A stretch of 64,000 bases of DNA. Origin: a virus. Position numbers and translations under genes: made by a program. Position 1 is the stretch's first letter, and the number at the start of each line of letters is the position of its first letter. Below are positions 1-9,154 of this stretch, piece after piece. The notes under the pieces were generated by a model that worked only from the letters and a program-made list of their open reading frames with translations, was not told the DNA's origin and made no database searches. The DNA lies in the IMG/VR virus record IMGVR_UViG_3300027708_000030, positions 1-64,000 of that record. One strand, 5' to 3'.

Positions 1-2
1 TT

Positions 3-140
3 GAAGGTGTATCTGGAACTAAGTTAAGAGAACTAGCATCATCTGGTAAGAAAGAAGAATTCCACAAACATCTATCTTCACAGATGAAACCAGAACACAA
101 AGATGAATTATACAACGATCTTAGAAGGGCTATGAAATGA
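3..140 (+). CDS. C-terminal end of a nucleotidyltransferase-like protein (5' truncated by window)
   Basis: An open frame enters from the left edge and ends at TGA 138-140. The 45 visible residues begin EGVSGTKLRELASSGKK. The SGTKLREL stretch resembles the (I/V)SGTxxR motif found near the end of cytidylyl/adenylyl-transferase (HIGH-type) folds, which would agree with a nucleotidyltransferase-like N-terminus in the gene at 756. The stop overlaps the next start (ATGA at 137-140), so both genes are translationally coupled. Only the tail is visible, so the family call is tentative. Confidence 0.5.
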   Translation, partial: EGVSGTKLRELASSGKKEEFHKHLSSQMKPEHKDELYNDLRRAMK

Positions 141-484
141 AGAAACTAATTTTAGTTTTAGCAGTAGCATTATCTGGTTGTGCAGTAATCTTTCCTAAGC
201 CACATGATCCAGTTATGTTTGGTCAGGCAATCGATGTTAAGGTAGGACTAAGTAAAATTAGTTGTGAAGACAAATCTAACTGGCAACCAGTATTAGATAA
301 AGTAGAAACTCTTAAGGTTTACTCTACAGAACGTGGTGATCCACAATCCGATTCATTTGGAAAAATGGAAGAAGCATTAAAGAAAGCAAAAGATAGTAAG
401 AGCAATACATTCTGCGAAAGCATTGTTAAACTTAATAGAACAAGAGTCGATGTTACCATCGATGCTTGGAAAGGTAGAAAATGA
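137..484 (+). CDS. small phage lipoprotein, function unknown
   Basis: 115 residues. The N-terminus has a short basic start, a hydrophobic run and a lipobox (ALSGC), so Cys15 is the likely lipidated residue and the mature protein (about 100 residues, charged, with two further Cys) would be anchored in the host inner or outer membrane. No enzymatic motif is visible. It overlaps both neighbours by four bases, indicating one operon. Phage lipoproteins of this size often act in lysis or superinfection exclusion, but nothing here decides that. Confidence 0.75.
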   Translation: MKKLILVLAVALSGCAVIFPKPHDPVMFGQAIDVKVGLSKISCEDKSNWQPVLDKVETLKVYSTERGDPQSDSFGKMEEALKKAKDSKSNTFCESIVKLNRTRVDVTIDAWKGRK

Positions 485-717
485 GTATCCTCAATGAATT
501 AAGAGAACAGGCTGGACTTGGTGGTCCAGCAGCAGCATTGGCAAACGAACTTCTAGTAATCCATGAAAACTACTCTAATGGAGAACTAACCTCCGAAGAA
601 TACGGATTCCTACTACAAGAAATCGCTGATATTCGTGCTCAGCAGGAACTAGCCTCAGACGAAATCGCCTGTCGTTGGATCGTTGCTGCAGCACAGGCTC
701 TAATATCCACTATGTAA
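481..717 (+). CDS. conserved-looking hypothetical protein
   Basis: 78 residues, acidic, predicted largely helical, starting at the ATGA overlap with the lipoprotein gene. No recognised domain. Position at the head of a structural gene block suggests a virion or assembly role, but this is only context. Confidence 0.7.
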   Translation: MSILNELREQAGLGGPAAALANELLVIHENYSNGELTSEEYGFLLQEIADIRAQQELASDEIACRWIVAAAQALISTM

Positions 718-729
718 GGATACAAACTC

Positions 730-736
730 CTAAATA
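730..736 (+). promoter_or_regulatory. putative late promoter (CTAAATA)
   Basis: CTAAATA lies 20 nt upstream of the start codon at 756 in the short intergenic gap. The same heptamer recurs before other structural genes in this window and resembles the T4 late promoter box TATAAATA recognised by gp55-RNA polymerase. Confidence 0.6.
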
Positions 737-755
737 AGTATGTACTACTTTATAG

Positions 756-2687
756 ATGGATCGTATGAAAGATTATAGACAACTAATAAAAGAATTACCC
801 TCAACTACATTGGTATGTGCACTTGGAGATTTTGATCCTCCAACTACCGCACATGAGTTGTTGGTTAAAACTGTCAATAGACTGGCGGAACAGAAGAATA
901 CCGACCACGTCATCTACGCATCCACTAAAGATAGTCTTATTCAAGAAGACAAAAAGGAACACTACTTAAAGTTAATGTTCCCAAAGACTAAGTTCAAGTC
1001 CGTGAACGAGTCCAAGATTAGCAATCTCCTTGAAGAACTATCAAAGAAATACAAAAAGATTGTAATTGTTGCTGGAAGCGAACAAGTTGCTGGACTCAAG
1101 AAACTTGTTAAAGAAAACACCGAAATTATTGCAATCAACGAGAAGAATCCTGACGCTAATTATGCTAAAATGAAGCAGTTGGCAGTTAAAGGATTGTACG
1201 AAGAATTTAAGAAGAAGTTGCCAAGCACTATTCGTGAACTTGATGGTCGTCGTTTAATGAACGATGTGCGCATGGGTTTAGGTTTAGATCCAGTTAAAGA
1301 GCAACTTGTTCTAGTTAAAGATAAACTACGTGAACAATATTTTCGTGGAGAGATTTTTAACGAAGGTGATATTGTAGAATCAAATGGCGAGCAATTTACT
1401 ATTGTAAAACGTGGTTCAAATCATTTGTTGTTAAAAGAAGAATCTGGCAAACTTGTATCAAAATGGATTCAAGATGTCCAACCAATGGAAGACAAAGTAA
1501 TGAACGAAGGTGTTATCCAACCAAATGGTACTGATAAACTTGATGTAAGTACATCAGATACTGGTGCTAAAAAAGATGACAAAGAACCAAAGGGTAAAAC
1601 TAAAGGGTTCATGACATTCTATAATTACAATACAAAAGATACTGTTAAAGAAGAAATTCAAATTGATGAATTGTCTACTGATCTATTGGCAAGATATAAA
1701 ACAGCATCACATGCATCTGCAAAAGCAGCGGATGCTTCTGGTAACTATGCTAAAGGTGACAAGCGTTTCAAAGGTATCAACAAAGCAACTACCAAACAAT
1801 TCGATAATGATCTAAAGAAACATGGTCAATACAAAGAAGAATTAGAAGAGAATCATATCGTTCATGTGGATGATGGTAGCAAGTATGGCGAACAACCTCA
1901 TGATAAAGATGTTGAGCATGTAATGTCTGGTGTTAACACACATGGCGGTGAATTCGATGGACATTCAGATAAAGGTGCTTTCTTCAAATTCAAATCGCAC
2001 AGTGATGCTAAGAACTTTGTAGATCATGTTAAAAGATCCCCGCATAAAACTGTTGGTGCAGATCTACATGAAGAAACTAAAAAGAAAGAAGTTTGTCCAG
2101 AGTGTGGTGAACCTAAATGCGAATGTGATGTTGGTACAGATAAAACTTCTTACAATCAACCATTCGATCCATTCTTCAAAGAAGATTTTACTGAACAAGA
2201 AATTGATGAGATGGTAAACTCTGTTACTGACGAAGACATTGAAGATCTCTATGAAGAAGACGAAATTGTTTTAGTCTATGATGATACTGGTGAAGAGATT
2301 CCACCACTACAAGAAGAATCAAAGTATGATTTGATGGAAGTTCTTTCTCGTACAGAACGTATGAGAGGTAAGATTCGTCTACGCAAGACTTCTGCAAAAC
2401 GTGGTCGCTCCACTAGGATTGCATTACAGCGTTTCTCAAATCCAACAACTATTAATAAACGTGCACGTCGTCTTGCCATTAAATTAATGAAGAAACGTAT
2501 GCTACGTGGTCGTGATTACTCTAAGATTTCCGTTGGTGAAAAAGAACGTATGGAAAAAGTAATGTCAAAACGCAAAGATGTTATTGGGCGCATTGCTCAA
2601 AAATTAGTTTCTCGTGTTCGTAAAGTAGAGAAGTCGAGAATGTCTCATGGTAAAGTTACTAAAGGGAGTATACCAAGTGTATTTTAA
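756..2687 (+). CDS. large virion-associated protein with nucleotidyltransferase-like N-terminus
   Basis: 643 residues. Residues about 18-40 (ALGDFDPPTTAHELL) look like the GxFxPxTxGH nucleotide-binding motif of nucleotidyltransferases, with TAHE replacing the usual TxGH. The middle is low-complexity and acidic, with a small CPECGEPKCEC cysteine cluster near residue 450. The last 120 residues are very basic and helical (RMRGKIRLRKTSAKRGR region), as in conserved proteins of T4-like marine phages. A multi-domain virion protein is likely. Whether the N-domain is catalytic is unclear because the motif is degenerate. The preceding truncated gene may be a relative. Confidence 0.65.
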   Translation: MDRMKDYRQLIKELPSTTLVCALGDFDPPTTAHELLVKTVNRLAEQKNTDHVIYASTKDSLIQEDKKEHYLKLMFPKTKFKSVNESKISNLLEELSKKYKKIVIVAGSEQVAGLKKLVKENTEIIAINEKNPDANYAKMKQLAVKGLYEEFKKKLPSTIRELDGRRLMNDVRMGLGLDPVKEQLVLVKDKLREQYFRGEIFNEGDIVESNGEQFTIVKRGSNHLLLKEESGKLVSKWIQDVQPMEDKVMNEGVIQPNGTDKLDVSTSDTGAKKDDKEPKGKTKGFMTFYNYNTKDTVKEEIQIDELSTDLLARYKTASHASAKAADASGNYAKGDKRFKGINKATTKQFDNDLKKHGQYKEELEENHIVHVDDGSKYGEQPHDKDVEHVMSGVNTHGGEFDGHSDKGAFFKFKSHSDAKNFVDHVKRSPHKTVGADLHEETKKKEVCPECGEPKCECDVGTDKTSYNQPFDPFFKEDFTEQEIDEMVNSVTDEDIEDLYEEDEIVLVYDDTGEEIPPLQEESKYDLMEVLSRTERMRGKIRLRKTSAKRGRSTRIALQRFSNPTTINKRARRLAIKLMKKRMLRGRDYSKISVGEKERMEKVMSKRKDVIGRIAQKLVSRVRKVEKSRMSHGKVTKGSIPSVF

Positions 2688-3372
2688 ATCTTTCTCAGAC
2701 CATTTGTCTGAAACTTGTAACTGTTGGAAAGGTTACAAGCGCAAACCTGGAACTACACCATGTGCTGAAGGTTCATGCATTAAAGAAGGTAAGCGTGGGT
2801 TGTGGGATAATATCCATGCCAAACAAAAACGAATCAAAGCTGGTTCTGGTGAAAAGATGCGCACACCTGGAAGCGAAGGTGCTCCAACTGATGCAGCATT
2901 GAAGGCATCTCAAACAAATGAGGCTGCTAACATGGCTCAACAAGCAGCAATTGCCATTGCCATGAAAAAAGCTGGTAAGAAACCAAAGAATGAAGAAGTT
3001 GAAGCACAGTTTGATCTAATTGAATCTGTTGTTGAAGAATTAGCATTGTTACACAATATTGATCCAGAAGTTCTTTGGGAAAAGTTTGAAGAGTTTACTG
3101 ACGAACAATTATTAGAGTATGCAGTTGATGCTAAAGGACATAAGTCATCTACTGGTGGACTAACCCAAAAGGGTCGTGATGCATACAATGCTAAGGGTGC
3201 ACATTTACAAGCACCAGTGACAACTCCTCCATCTAAATTAAAAGCTGGAAGTAAAGCATCAAATCGTCGTAAGTCTTTCTGTGCACGAATGGGTGGTATG
3301 GAAGGTCCAATGAAGAAACCAAATGGCGAGCCAAGTCGTAAGGCACTCGCACTTAGAAAGTGGAACTGTTAA
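2677..3372 (+). CDS. conserved phage protein ending in a DUF6321-like cysteine motif
   Basis: 231 residues from GTG 2677. An upstream in-frame ATG exists at 2647, but GTG 2677 is preceded by AAAGGGAG at the right distance, so I choose it. The N-terminus has a cysteine group (CNCWKG...PCAEGSC). The centre is helical and acidic. The C-terminus SNRRKSFCARM ... ALRKWNC matches the family known as DUF6321 in T4-like phages. It overlaps the previous gene by 11 nt. Probably a virion component; function unknown. Confidence 0.7.
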   Translation: MYFKSFSDHLSETCNCWKGYKRKPGTTPCAEGSCIKEGKRGLWDNIHAKQKRIKAGSGEKMRTPGSEGAPTDAALKASQTNEAANMAQQAAIAIAMKKAGKKPKNEEVEAQFDLIESVVEELALLHNIDPEVLWEKFEEFTDEQLLEYAVDAKGHKSSTGGLTQKGRDAYNAKGAHLQAPVTTPPSKLKAGSKASNRRKSFCARMGGMEGPMKKPNGEPSRKALALRKWNC

Positions 3373-3373
3373 A

Positions 3374-3820
3374 ATGGAAGAATTAATAATAGCATTAAAA
3401 GTCTTGATGGCAAATCAAACCTTCATGTACTTTAAAACCCATACTTATCACTGGAATATTGAGGGTATTGAATTCTCTCAGTATCATGATTTTTTTGGGG
3501 ATCTTTATATCGACATTTATAATTCAGTAGATCCAACTGCAGAACAAATTCGTGCGTTAGATCATTATACTCCAATCAGTCTTGGTGAATTATATCGTTA
3601 TAAAACTATTGACGAAAACGAAACTCGTGTAGAGTTAATTAGCGATATGCTCTCAACACTAATTACAGATAACGATAAAGTAATTGCAAGCCTAAATAGA
3701 GTATTCGCTCTTGGTACAAGAGAAAACAAACAAGGTTTATGTAACTTTATTGCAGATCGACTAGATACACATGCAAAACACGGTTGGATGTTACGTGCTA
3801 GTATGAAGAAAATAGGATAA
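3374..3820 (+). CDS. dps: Dps/ferritin-like DNA protection protein
   Basis: 148 residues from ATG 3374, directly after the previous stop. The segment KTHTYHWNIEG followed by FFGDLYIDIYNSVDPTAEQIRAL is the diagnostic Dps region: YHWN with the conserved H and W, then the D/E residues of the intersubunit ferroxidase site. Length fits Dps (about 150-170). Dps dodecamers bind DNA and oxidise ferrous iron with peroxide. A phage copy beside virion genes could protect intracellular phage DNA or be packaged; this is inference. The alternative is a general ferritin-like fold without ferroxidase activity. Confidence 0.85.
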   Translation: MEELIIALKVLMANQTFMYFKTHTYHWNIEGIEFSQYHDFFGDLYIDIYNSVDPTAEQIRALDHYTPISLGELYRYKTIDENETRVELISDMLSTLITDNDKVIASLNRVFALGTRENKQGLCNFIADRLDTHAKHGWMLRASMKKIG

Positions 3821-3824
3821 TAAA

Positions 3825-5783
3825 ATGGAATACAATCAATTCATGGAAGCGTTGAAGGGTAAACAAAAGAAATTGGACAAGAACCACAATGGTGAACTTG
3901 ACTCTCAAGATTTTAAGATTCTTCGTAAAGAAGAAACTGAAGAGTTAGACGAAATTCATCGTATGAAGACTAAACTTAATAAGTTAGATCCGTTCAGCAA
4001 TCGTTCAGTTGCTCGCCAAAAATTGAGCAATCTAATGAAGTCTGGTAAAGCCAGAGGTGCTTTGATTGCCAATAAGATGAGAACTCTAAACATGGGTGAC
4101 GATTTAGATCAAGAAGATCTAGATGCACTCCACGAAGTTTTATCAAAAGATGCTAAGGCTGGTGATTACATCTCTGATTTTGTTCATAGCGATAATCCAA
4201 AGTTTGATGGTAAGTCTAAAAAAGAACGTATCAAAATGGCTCTTGGTGCCTACTACGATACTAACAAGAAGAAAGATGGTGTCTCTGAAGGATACCAAAG
4301 TTACTCTGGTAGAAGCCATGGTAATCCATATGGCGGTGGTGGTTTTGGTAAAAGAGAACGAGAAGATGACGAGTATCATGTTCCAGATCCAACTCCAATA
4401 GCACCAGTACCTGATCGTAAGTATATCAGAGGTACTCCTGAGAACAAAGCGCACAAAGCTGCAAACAAACCAATCAATGGTCATCCGACAAATGAAGAAG
4501 TTGAGGGTTGGAAACTTGATTCTAGTCACAAGCATCCTGATGGTAGTCGTACTGTAAAAGTTAAGCACGAAAATGGTGCAGTGCAAGTTCATACTAACAA
4601 AAATGTAAAGGCATTGCAAACATTGTTGCAACAACGATACAAAGTCAACTTTGCTGAAGAATTTGAACAGGTTGAAGAAGATAAAATGACAACAACAAAA
4701 GATAAATCAGGTAAACTGGTCTCTTTCAAATACGAAGGTGATTGGAAAAAATCTACTGAGAAAAAACAAGGTTCTGGTAAAGCAGCAAACCTCGCTGGTC
4801 AAGCAATGCAGAAAATGTCAGGGGTACAGAATCTTGCAAGAGCACGTGCCAACAACATGAATTCAGAAGAAGTAGAACAAATTGATGAACTTAATGACAA
4901 TTTACATCCAGCAGGTGCTGCTTTATTAAAGCATATTAAACCACAACATCACAATCTCTATAAACCGCATTTAGCAAAAGGTACTTTCAATGGTTCATAT
5001 AAAGATCGTACTGATGTTTTGGCTGCAGCCAAAAAAGCTGGTCACTTAGAAGAAGCAAAAGACGAACAAGAGTATGGTTACGAAGGTGACATGGCTCTAA
5101 ATCAATTGGCAACTCTAACACGATGTGCTGAAATGATCAAAGATATGCTCAAACCAGATACTGATATGCCAGAATGGGTTCAATCTAAGATTACTCTTGC
5201 CACTGACTATATTCAAACTGCAGCTGACTATATGTACTCTGAGATGAATGAGGGTGCACAATATGCTGGTTTAGAAAAAGAAGATAAACCTGGAAAAATT
5301 AAAACTGCAGTTGTTAAACTACATCCAAAGGGTGTTGGCTCTGAAACTGTTGAAGGCTGGAAAGATGCAAAGAAACCAGTAGCAGAAGCAGTTCAAAAGG
5401 TAGACATTCCTGCTTACCTACGCAAAGCAAAAGGTGATACACCATTAAAGATGTCTGACCTAAAGCGTAAAGATACTATTTCTGATCCAGAAAATCTAAA
5501 GAAAAATCGTTTGACAGATTCTTTCGATAACGAAGGTAACTTAATCTCTAATAAGATTTCATACAAAGATTTTATTACGGAAATTAAATTGGCTGATCTA
5601 CCAGTTCGTAGAATTCAGGGGCATTCTTATGGAGCAAATTACTCTGATCCAGAAGGAGCAGATGATGCTGATGATAATAAACCAATGAAGCCAGCAGCTG
5701 AAAAGCGTGGTCGTGGTCGCCCAGCTGGGGCAAAATCTGGTGCTCGTAAGATTACAGGCACTTCAAAACTAATGAATAAATAA
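3825..5783 (+). CDS. large structural protein with EF-hand-like and AT-hook-like segments
   Basis: 652 residues. Residues 18-30 read DKNHNGELDSQDF, an EF-hand-type calcium loop. The middle is repetitive, charged and low-complexity. The C-terminus carries KRGRGRPAGAKSGAR, an AT-hook-like basic segment. Proteins of this architecture occur in structural regions of T4-like cyanophages and relatives. It is likely a virion protein that touches DNA or divalent cations; no enzymatic motif is visible. A strong SD is not evident, but the start follows the Dps stop by a few bases. Confidence 0.65.
   Translation: MEYNQFMEALKGKQKKLDKNHNGELDSQDFKILRKEETEELDEIHRMKTKLNKLDPFSNRSVARQKLSNLMKSGKARGALIANKMRTLNMGDDLDQEDLDALHEVLSKDAKAGDYISDFVHSDNPKFDGKSKKERIKMALGAYYDTNKKKDGVSEGYQSYSGRSHGNPYGGGGFGKREREDDEYHVPDPTPIAPVPDRKYIRGTPENKAHKAANKPINGHPTNEEVEGWKLDSSHKHPDGSRTVKVKHENGAVQVHTNKNVKALQTLLQQRYKVNFAEEFEQVEEDKMTTTKDKSGKLVSFKYEGDWKKSTEKKQGSGKAANLAGQAMQKMSGVQNLARARANNMNSEEVEQIDELNDNLHPAGAALLKHIKPQHHNLYKPHLAKGTFNGSYKDRTDVLAAAKKAGHLEEAKDEQEYGYEGDMALNQLATLTRCAEMIKDMLKPDTDMPEWVQSKITLATDYIQTAADYMYSEMNEGAQYAGLEKEDKPGKIKTAVVKLHPKGVGSETVEGWKDAKKPVAEAVQKVDIPAYLRKAKGDTPLKMSDLKRKDTISDPENLKKNRLTDSFDNEGNLISNKISYKDFITEIKLADLPVRRIQGHSYGANYSDPEGADDADDNKPMKPAAEKRGRGRPAGAKSGARKITGTSKLMNK
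5775..5782 (+). promoter_or_regulatory. putative late promoter (AATAAATA)
   Basis: AATAAATA overlaps the stop codon of the 652-residue gene and lies about 30 nt upstream of the structural gene at 5813, which has its own SD (AAGGAGA). Confidence 0.55.
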
Positions 5784-5812
5784 AGTAAAGTCCAAATCTA
5801 AGGAGACACAAA

Positions 5813-7087
5813 ATGGCACTATGGGGCAACAAAGACTCTAAAACAGCAAGTGGAACTATCGCTATCGCATCAACAGGTGTGGTAACTGGTACTTCTACTG
5901 CTTTCACTACACAAGCAAAAACTGGTAATACTATCCGTGCAAGCGGTGTAGATTTCCAAATCGTTTCAATCACATCTGATACTGTGGCTAAAGTAATCAT
6001 GGGAGCAAACAATGGTAACGGCACAGTTACTACTGTTTCTGGTGGTACTTCTTACACATTATCTGAGAAGCCAGTATTCGTTTCACACGGATCTACAGAT
6101 AGCGTTCCTAATCTAGGCGACTCTAACAAAGTATTCGGTGTTGACACTACTGAAGTTAAAGCAGGTGGCGACAACGTAACTAACGTGGCAGTTGTTTCTG
6201 GTAAAACTCGTTACATTGGTACTGCTCCAGCAGTAACATTCTCTGGCGGTGGTGGTTCTTCTGCTGCAGCTACTGCAACTATCGCTGGTGGTGTAGTTAC
6301 AGCAATCACTGTCACTAACGTAGGTTCTTCTTATACTTCTGTACCGACAGTTGCCATTGCTAAACCTGCTCGTATTATTCCTACTTCTGGAATTACTATT
6401 GCTACTGATACTGTTGCTTATACTGCACATGGCTTAGTTGCCAATGAAGAAGTTAAGTATAACAATGGTGGTGGTGCTTCTGCCACTGGTTTAACTTCTA
6501 CTACATCTTATTATGTTGCTACTGCTGGTCGTACTGCCAATGCGTTCGAAGTTAAGGCAGCAGCAACTACTGGTACTCTTGCAGCAACTGTTGCTACTTC
6601 TGGTACTGGTGGTCAATTCACTTGCGGTGCTTCTACTCTTGCTGCTAATGATCGTGTTACTATCACTGGTACAAATACTGGTACTGGCACTATTACTGGC
6701 TACGCAACTGGCACAACTTATAAAGTTTCTGCCGTTACTGGTACTTCTCCAAGCGTAACTGGTTTCACACTAACTACTGAAGCTGGTGTTGCTATTGTTA
6801 CTACTGCTGGTACTTTGGTTGGTTTGACTTATACAACTGAAACAGTTATCGATATTTCTGGTACTGGTAATAATGCTCAGTACTTTGAAATCCAAAACGC
6901 TGCAGATCAAGCAACAGCTACTGCTTCACTAGGTGAAGGTACATCTGGTGGTGCTGCACATGCTGGTTGGACTCGTCGTATTGTTGGTACTGGCGGTCGT
7001 GCTGGTCGTGTTCAAACTGAAGTTTTAGTTGCCATGGGTTCAATCACTGGTGACCAAGCTGACGATATCCAATATCCAGACGCATAA
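5813..7087 (+). CDS. repetitive T/G-rich virion protein (fibre or capsid decoration)
   Basis: 424 residues, starting MALWGNKDSK as in many structural proteins of T4-like marine phages. Composition is dominated by T, G, A, V and S. Two degenerate copies of a beta-rich module of about 60 residues are visible around residues 205-330, each with a short Y(Y/K)V core followed by TxGT. Such modules suit Ig-like or fibre-shaft folds on the virion surface. Preceded by a late promoter and an SD, and followed by a hairpin, so it may be transcribed as its own late unit at high level. Confidence 0.7.
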   Translation: MALWGNKDSKTASGTIAIASTGVVTGTSTAFTTQAKTGNTIRASGVDFQIVSITSDTVAKVIMGANNGNGTVTTVSGGTSYTLSEKPVFVSHGSTDSVPNLGDSNKVFGVDTTEVKAGGDNVTNVAVVSGKTRYIGTAPAVTFSGGGGSSAAATATIAGGVVTAITVTNVGSSYTSVPTVAIAKPARIIPTSGITIATDTVAYTAHGLVANEEVKYNNGGGASATGLTSTTSYYVATAGRTANAFEVKAAATTGTLAATVATSGTGGQFTCGASTLAANDRVTITGTNTGTGTITGYATGTTYKVSAVTGTSPSVTGFTLTTEAGVAIVTTAGTLVGLTYTTETVIDISGTGNNAQYFEIQNAADQATATASLGEGTSGGAAHAGWTRRIVGTGGRAGRVQTEVLVAMGSITGDQADDIQYPDA

Positions 7088-7093
7088 TAAATA
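7086..7093 (+). promoter_or_regulatory. putative late promoter (AATAAATA)
   Basis: AATAAATA overlaps the stop of the previous gene and lies 67 nt upstream of the fibre-like gene at 7160. It precedes the hairpin at 7110, which would then lie in the leader, so the assignment is less certain than others. Confidence 0.4.
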
Positions 7094-7109
7094 ATAATAC
7101 CTAGAACGA

Positions 7110-7133
7110 GATGGGGTTGTAACAAACCCCATC
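7110..7133 (+). terminator. 9-bp stem hairpin between structural genes
   Basis: GATGGGGTT and AACCCCATC pair perfectly around a six-base loop. The downstream run is only moderately T-rich, so it is either a weak intrinsic terminator or an mRNA 3' stabilising stem for the abundant structural transcript. Confidence 0.6.
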
Positions 7134-7159
7134 AATCTACATTTTAATAGGAGTGCCAA

Positions 7160-7756
7160 ATGGCAGATCAAAAGATATCAGAATTAACCGCAGCAACCTC
7201 TGCTGCATCAGCAGACTTACTGAACATCGTACAAGGTGGTTCAAACAAGAAACTGACAGTTGCTAATTTCTTAGCAAACTTAAACTCCCCAGTTGTAATC
7301 AATGCGAATGGTGCTGACCAAGATACTCGTATCGCTGGTGACAATGATGCCAATTTATTGTATACTGATGCAGGTACAGATAAAGTTGGTGTAGGTACTT
7401 CAACTCCAACAGAAAAATTAGATGTTTATGGTAATCTAGCAATTACTAATGGTTATCTACGTTTATCATCTACTCCACAAGCATTAACTGGTTCTGGTTC
7501 GTTGGTTGTGAATACAACTGCAGCCGTTACGTATGTAACAACTACTGGTTCTGCAACTCTATCATTAGGTGATGGTGTTCAAGGACAAGAGAAAACAATA
7601 GCAATGATTGGCTATGCTGGAAGTGCTGTTTTAACACCATCTTCACCTGTTGGTTTTACAACTATTACTTTTACTGGTGTTAGTAATACTGTTCGTTTGA
7701 TTTTCTTGAATACTAAGTGGCGCATCTTAAGCAATTACGGAGCAACAGTCGCTTAA
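7160..7756 (+). CDS. tail-fibre-like structural protein
   Basis: 198 residues. The start MADQKISELTAATSAASADL is a frequent N-terminus of phage fibre proteins, and the central VGVGTSTPTEKLDV is a motif repeated in trimeric fibre and tailspike shafts. The rest is beta-rich. SD TAGGAG lies just upstream. It is too short for a complete long fibre, so a short fibre, a fibre tip or a decoration protein is likely. Confidence 0.7.
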   Translation: MADQKISELTAATSAASADLLNIVQGGSNKKLTVANFLANLNSPVVINANGADQDTRIAGDNDANLLYTDAGTDKVGVGTSTPTEKLDVYGNLAITNGYLRLSSTPQALTGSGSLVVNTTAAVTYVTTTGSATLSLGDGVQGQEKTIAMIGYAGSAVLTPSSPVGFTTITFTGVSNTVRLIFLNTKWRILSNYGATVA

Positions 7757-7795
7757 CATTTCGTTTTGAATTATTATTAGAAAGTGAAAAGTTAG

Positions 7796-8173
7796 GTGAA
7801 AGAAAAGTTAAATGAATCAAACTTCTTAGTTTTTGCAATGCATCATTATGATAATCCTCAGTGTCATAGCCTGCAAGAATTTGAAGAGGATTTGAAGAAG
7901 TTCTTATATCTTAAGAAATTACTCTCAAGGTATAAAAACAATAGAGAGTTAAGAGAGCGATTGATACTAAATCATATTATAGTTTTGTATAATATTTTCG
8001 GTGAAAACGCAACTCAAATGTTGTTTTATAAGATAGACGAGTCCTGTTGGGATTCACTAATTACATTTTTAGTGTATCTCGATAGGATGCCAGAAACGAT
8101 ACCAGAATTGAATATTGTTTTATCTGATATAGTTTTAGATGAAAACATTATATCAACACTTAGGAAAATTTAA
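7796..8173 (+). CDS. conserved T4-like hypothetical protein
   Basis: 125 residues from GTG 7796; no in-frame ATG near the start. The HHYDNPQC...EFEEDLKKF segment and the NHIIVLYNIFG segment are hallmarks of a protein conserved in T4-like cyanophages and related marine phages, always near structural genes. No known catalytic motif. Its stop overlaps the next start by one base. Confidence 0.7.
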   Translation: MKEKLNESNFLVFAMHHYDNPQCHSLQEFEEDLKKFLYLKKLLSRYKNNRELRERLILNHIIVLYNIFGENATQMLFYKIDESCWDSLITFLVYLDRMPETIPELNIVLSDIVLDENIISTLRKI

Positions 8174-8712
8174 TGAGTCGCATAGTAGACAACTTAATTG
8201 CATATCGAATTCTCAAAATGTTAGTCACTAACTTTGAGAACACAGACGCATTCAAACTAGGTATTATTGATGCTAAGGGTAAGAACATCCGTAAAGCAAA
8301 TACTTTACAGACATCAAAAGAACGTGACGCTTATACTTACCTCAATCGTTTAGTCTTCAATGTTAAGAAGATTATCAATAGACTTCCAGGTGGTGAAAGT
8401 AAAATGAAATCATTGGTTGCAGCACTATGGTTAGTAAAAGAACAATACCAATCAGGCAGTCGTTCAACTGCAATGCTCCAAGAAAAGTTTGACAATATCA
8501 TGAAACTGTTGGATAATAGAGTGTCTCTTGTTGAAGAAGAGATTCTTGTTAAAAAGTTTCTTGATGAAGATGGCGCAGTAGCGAATGTTACTGGTGCTGC
8601 AGTTTCTACCAATGAACCAAAGATTGGTCCAAAGGAAATTAAGAAATACAAAGCTGGTCAAGCATCCACCATTGCAGGAATGATTCGTCGTCCGAAACCT
8701 GTAGGAGTTTAA
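8173..8712 (+). CDS. conserved T4-like structural-region protein
   Basis: 179 residues. The N-terminal segment IVDNLIAYRILKMLVTNFEN and the TDAFKLGIID segment match a widely conserved protein of T4-like marine phages that sits next to the previous family. It looks helical and basic at the C-terminus. Role unknown; probably virion assembly. Confidence 0.7.
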   Translation: MSRIVDNLIAYRILKMLVTNFENTDAFKLGIIDAKGKNIRKANTLQTSKERDAYTYLNRLVFNVKKIINRLPGGESKMKSLVAALWLVKEQYQSGSRSTAMLQEKFDNIMKLLDNRVSLVEEEILVKKFLDEDGAVANVTGAAVSTNEPKIGPKEIKKYKAGQASTIAGMIRRPKPVGV

Positions 8713-8713
8713 G

Positions 8714-9154
8714 ATGTGGATGTTGTCATTTGTACCTGATGCGTTACTTCATATTGTAGTCATTGGTATTATGATTGCTGGTATAGCAATCTATGCTCTT
8801 AGTTTTCTTACAAGATTTGTCCCACCACTAATTCCTTATTCTGGAATCGCCAGAATATTTGGAACTATCCTTACTGTTGTAGGGATTTATTTTTTTGGTA
8901 GTTACTCCACTGAGATGTTATGGAGAGCAAAAGTAACAGAATTAGAAAAACAAATTAAAATTTCTGAAGCAAAATCTAAAGAAATAAATATCCAAATACA
9001 AAAAGTATATGTTGATAGAGTTAAAGTAGTAAAACAAACTCAAATAGTGATACAAGAAAAGATTAAAGAAGTAGAAATTAAAATTGATTCTGAGTGTAAA
9101 GTTGCACCTGAAGCGGTCGATATACTAAATGAAGCAGCAGGAGTGAAAAAATGA
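8714..9154 (+). CDS. two-TM membrane protein with periplasmic-type coiled coil, candidate inner-membrane spanin
   Basis: 146 residues. Two hydrophobic segments (about residues 10-34 and 48-68) are followed by a charged helix of about 65 residues with heptad character. The next gene, overlapping by four bases, encodes an Rz1-like lipoprotein, so this pair resembles an i-spanin/o-spanin set that fuses inner and outer membranes in the last step of lysis. Classical Rz has one TM, so the second TM is atypical. SD GGAG precedes ATG 8714. Confidence 0.6.
   Translation: MWMLSFVPDALLHIVVIGIMIAGIAIYALSFLTRFVPPLIPYSGIARIFGTILTVVGIYFFGSYSTEMLWRAKVTELEKQIKISEAKSKEINIQIQKVYVDRVKVVKQTQIVIQEKIKEVEIKIDSECKVAPEAVDILNEAAGVKK

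Noticed and set aside
4143-4634. 163-residue minus-strand open frame
   Set aside because: Antisense to the large structural gene at 3825, with composition typical of a shadow frame and no start signal.
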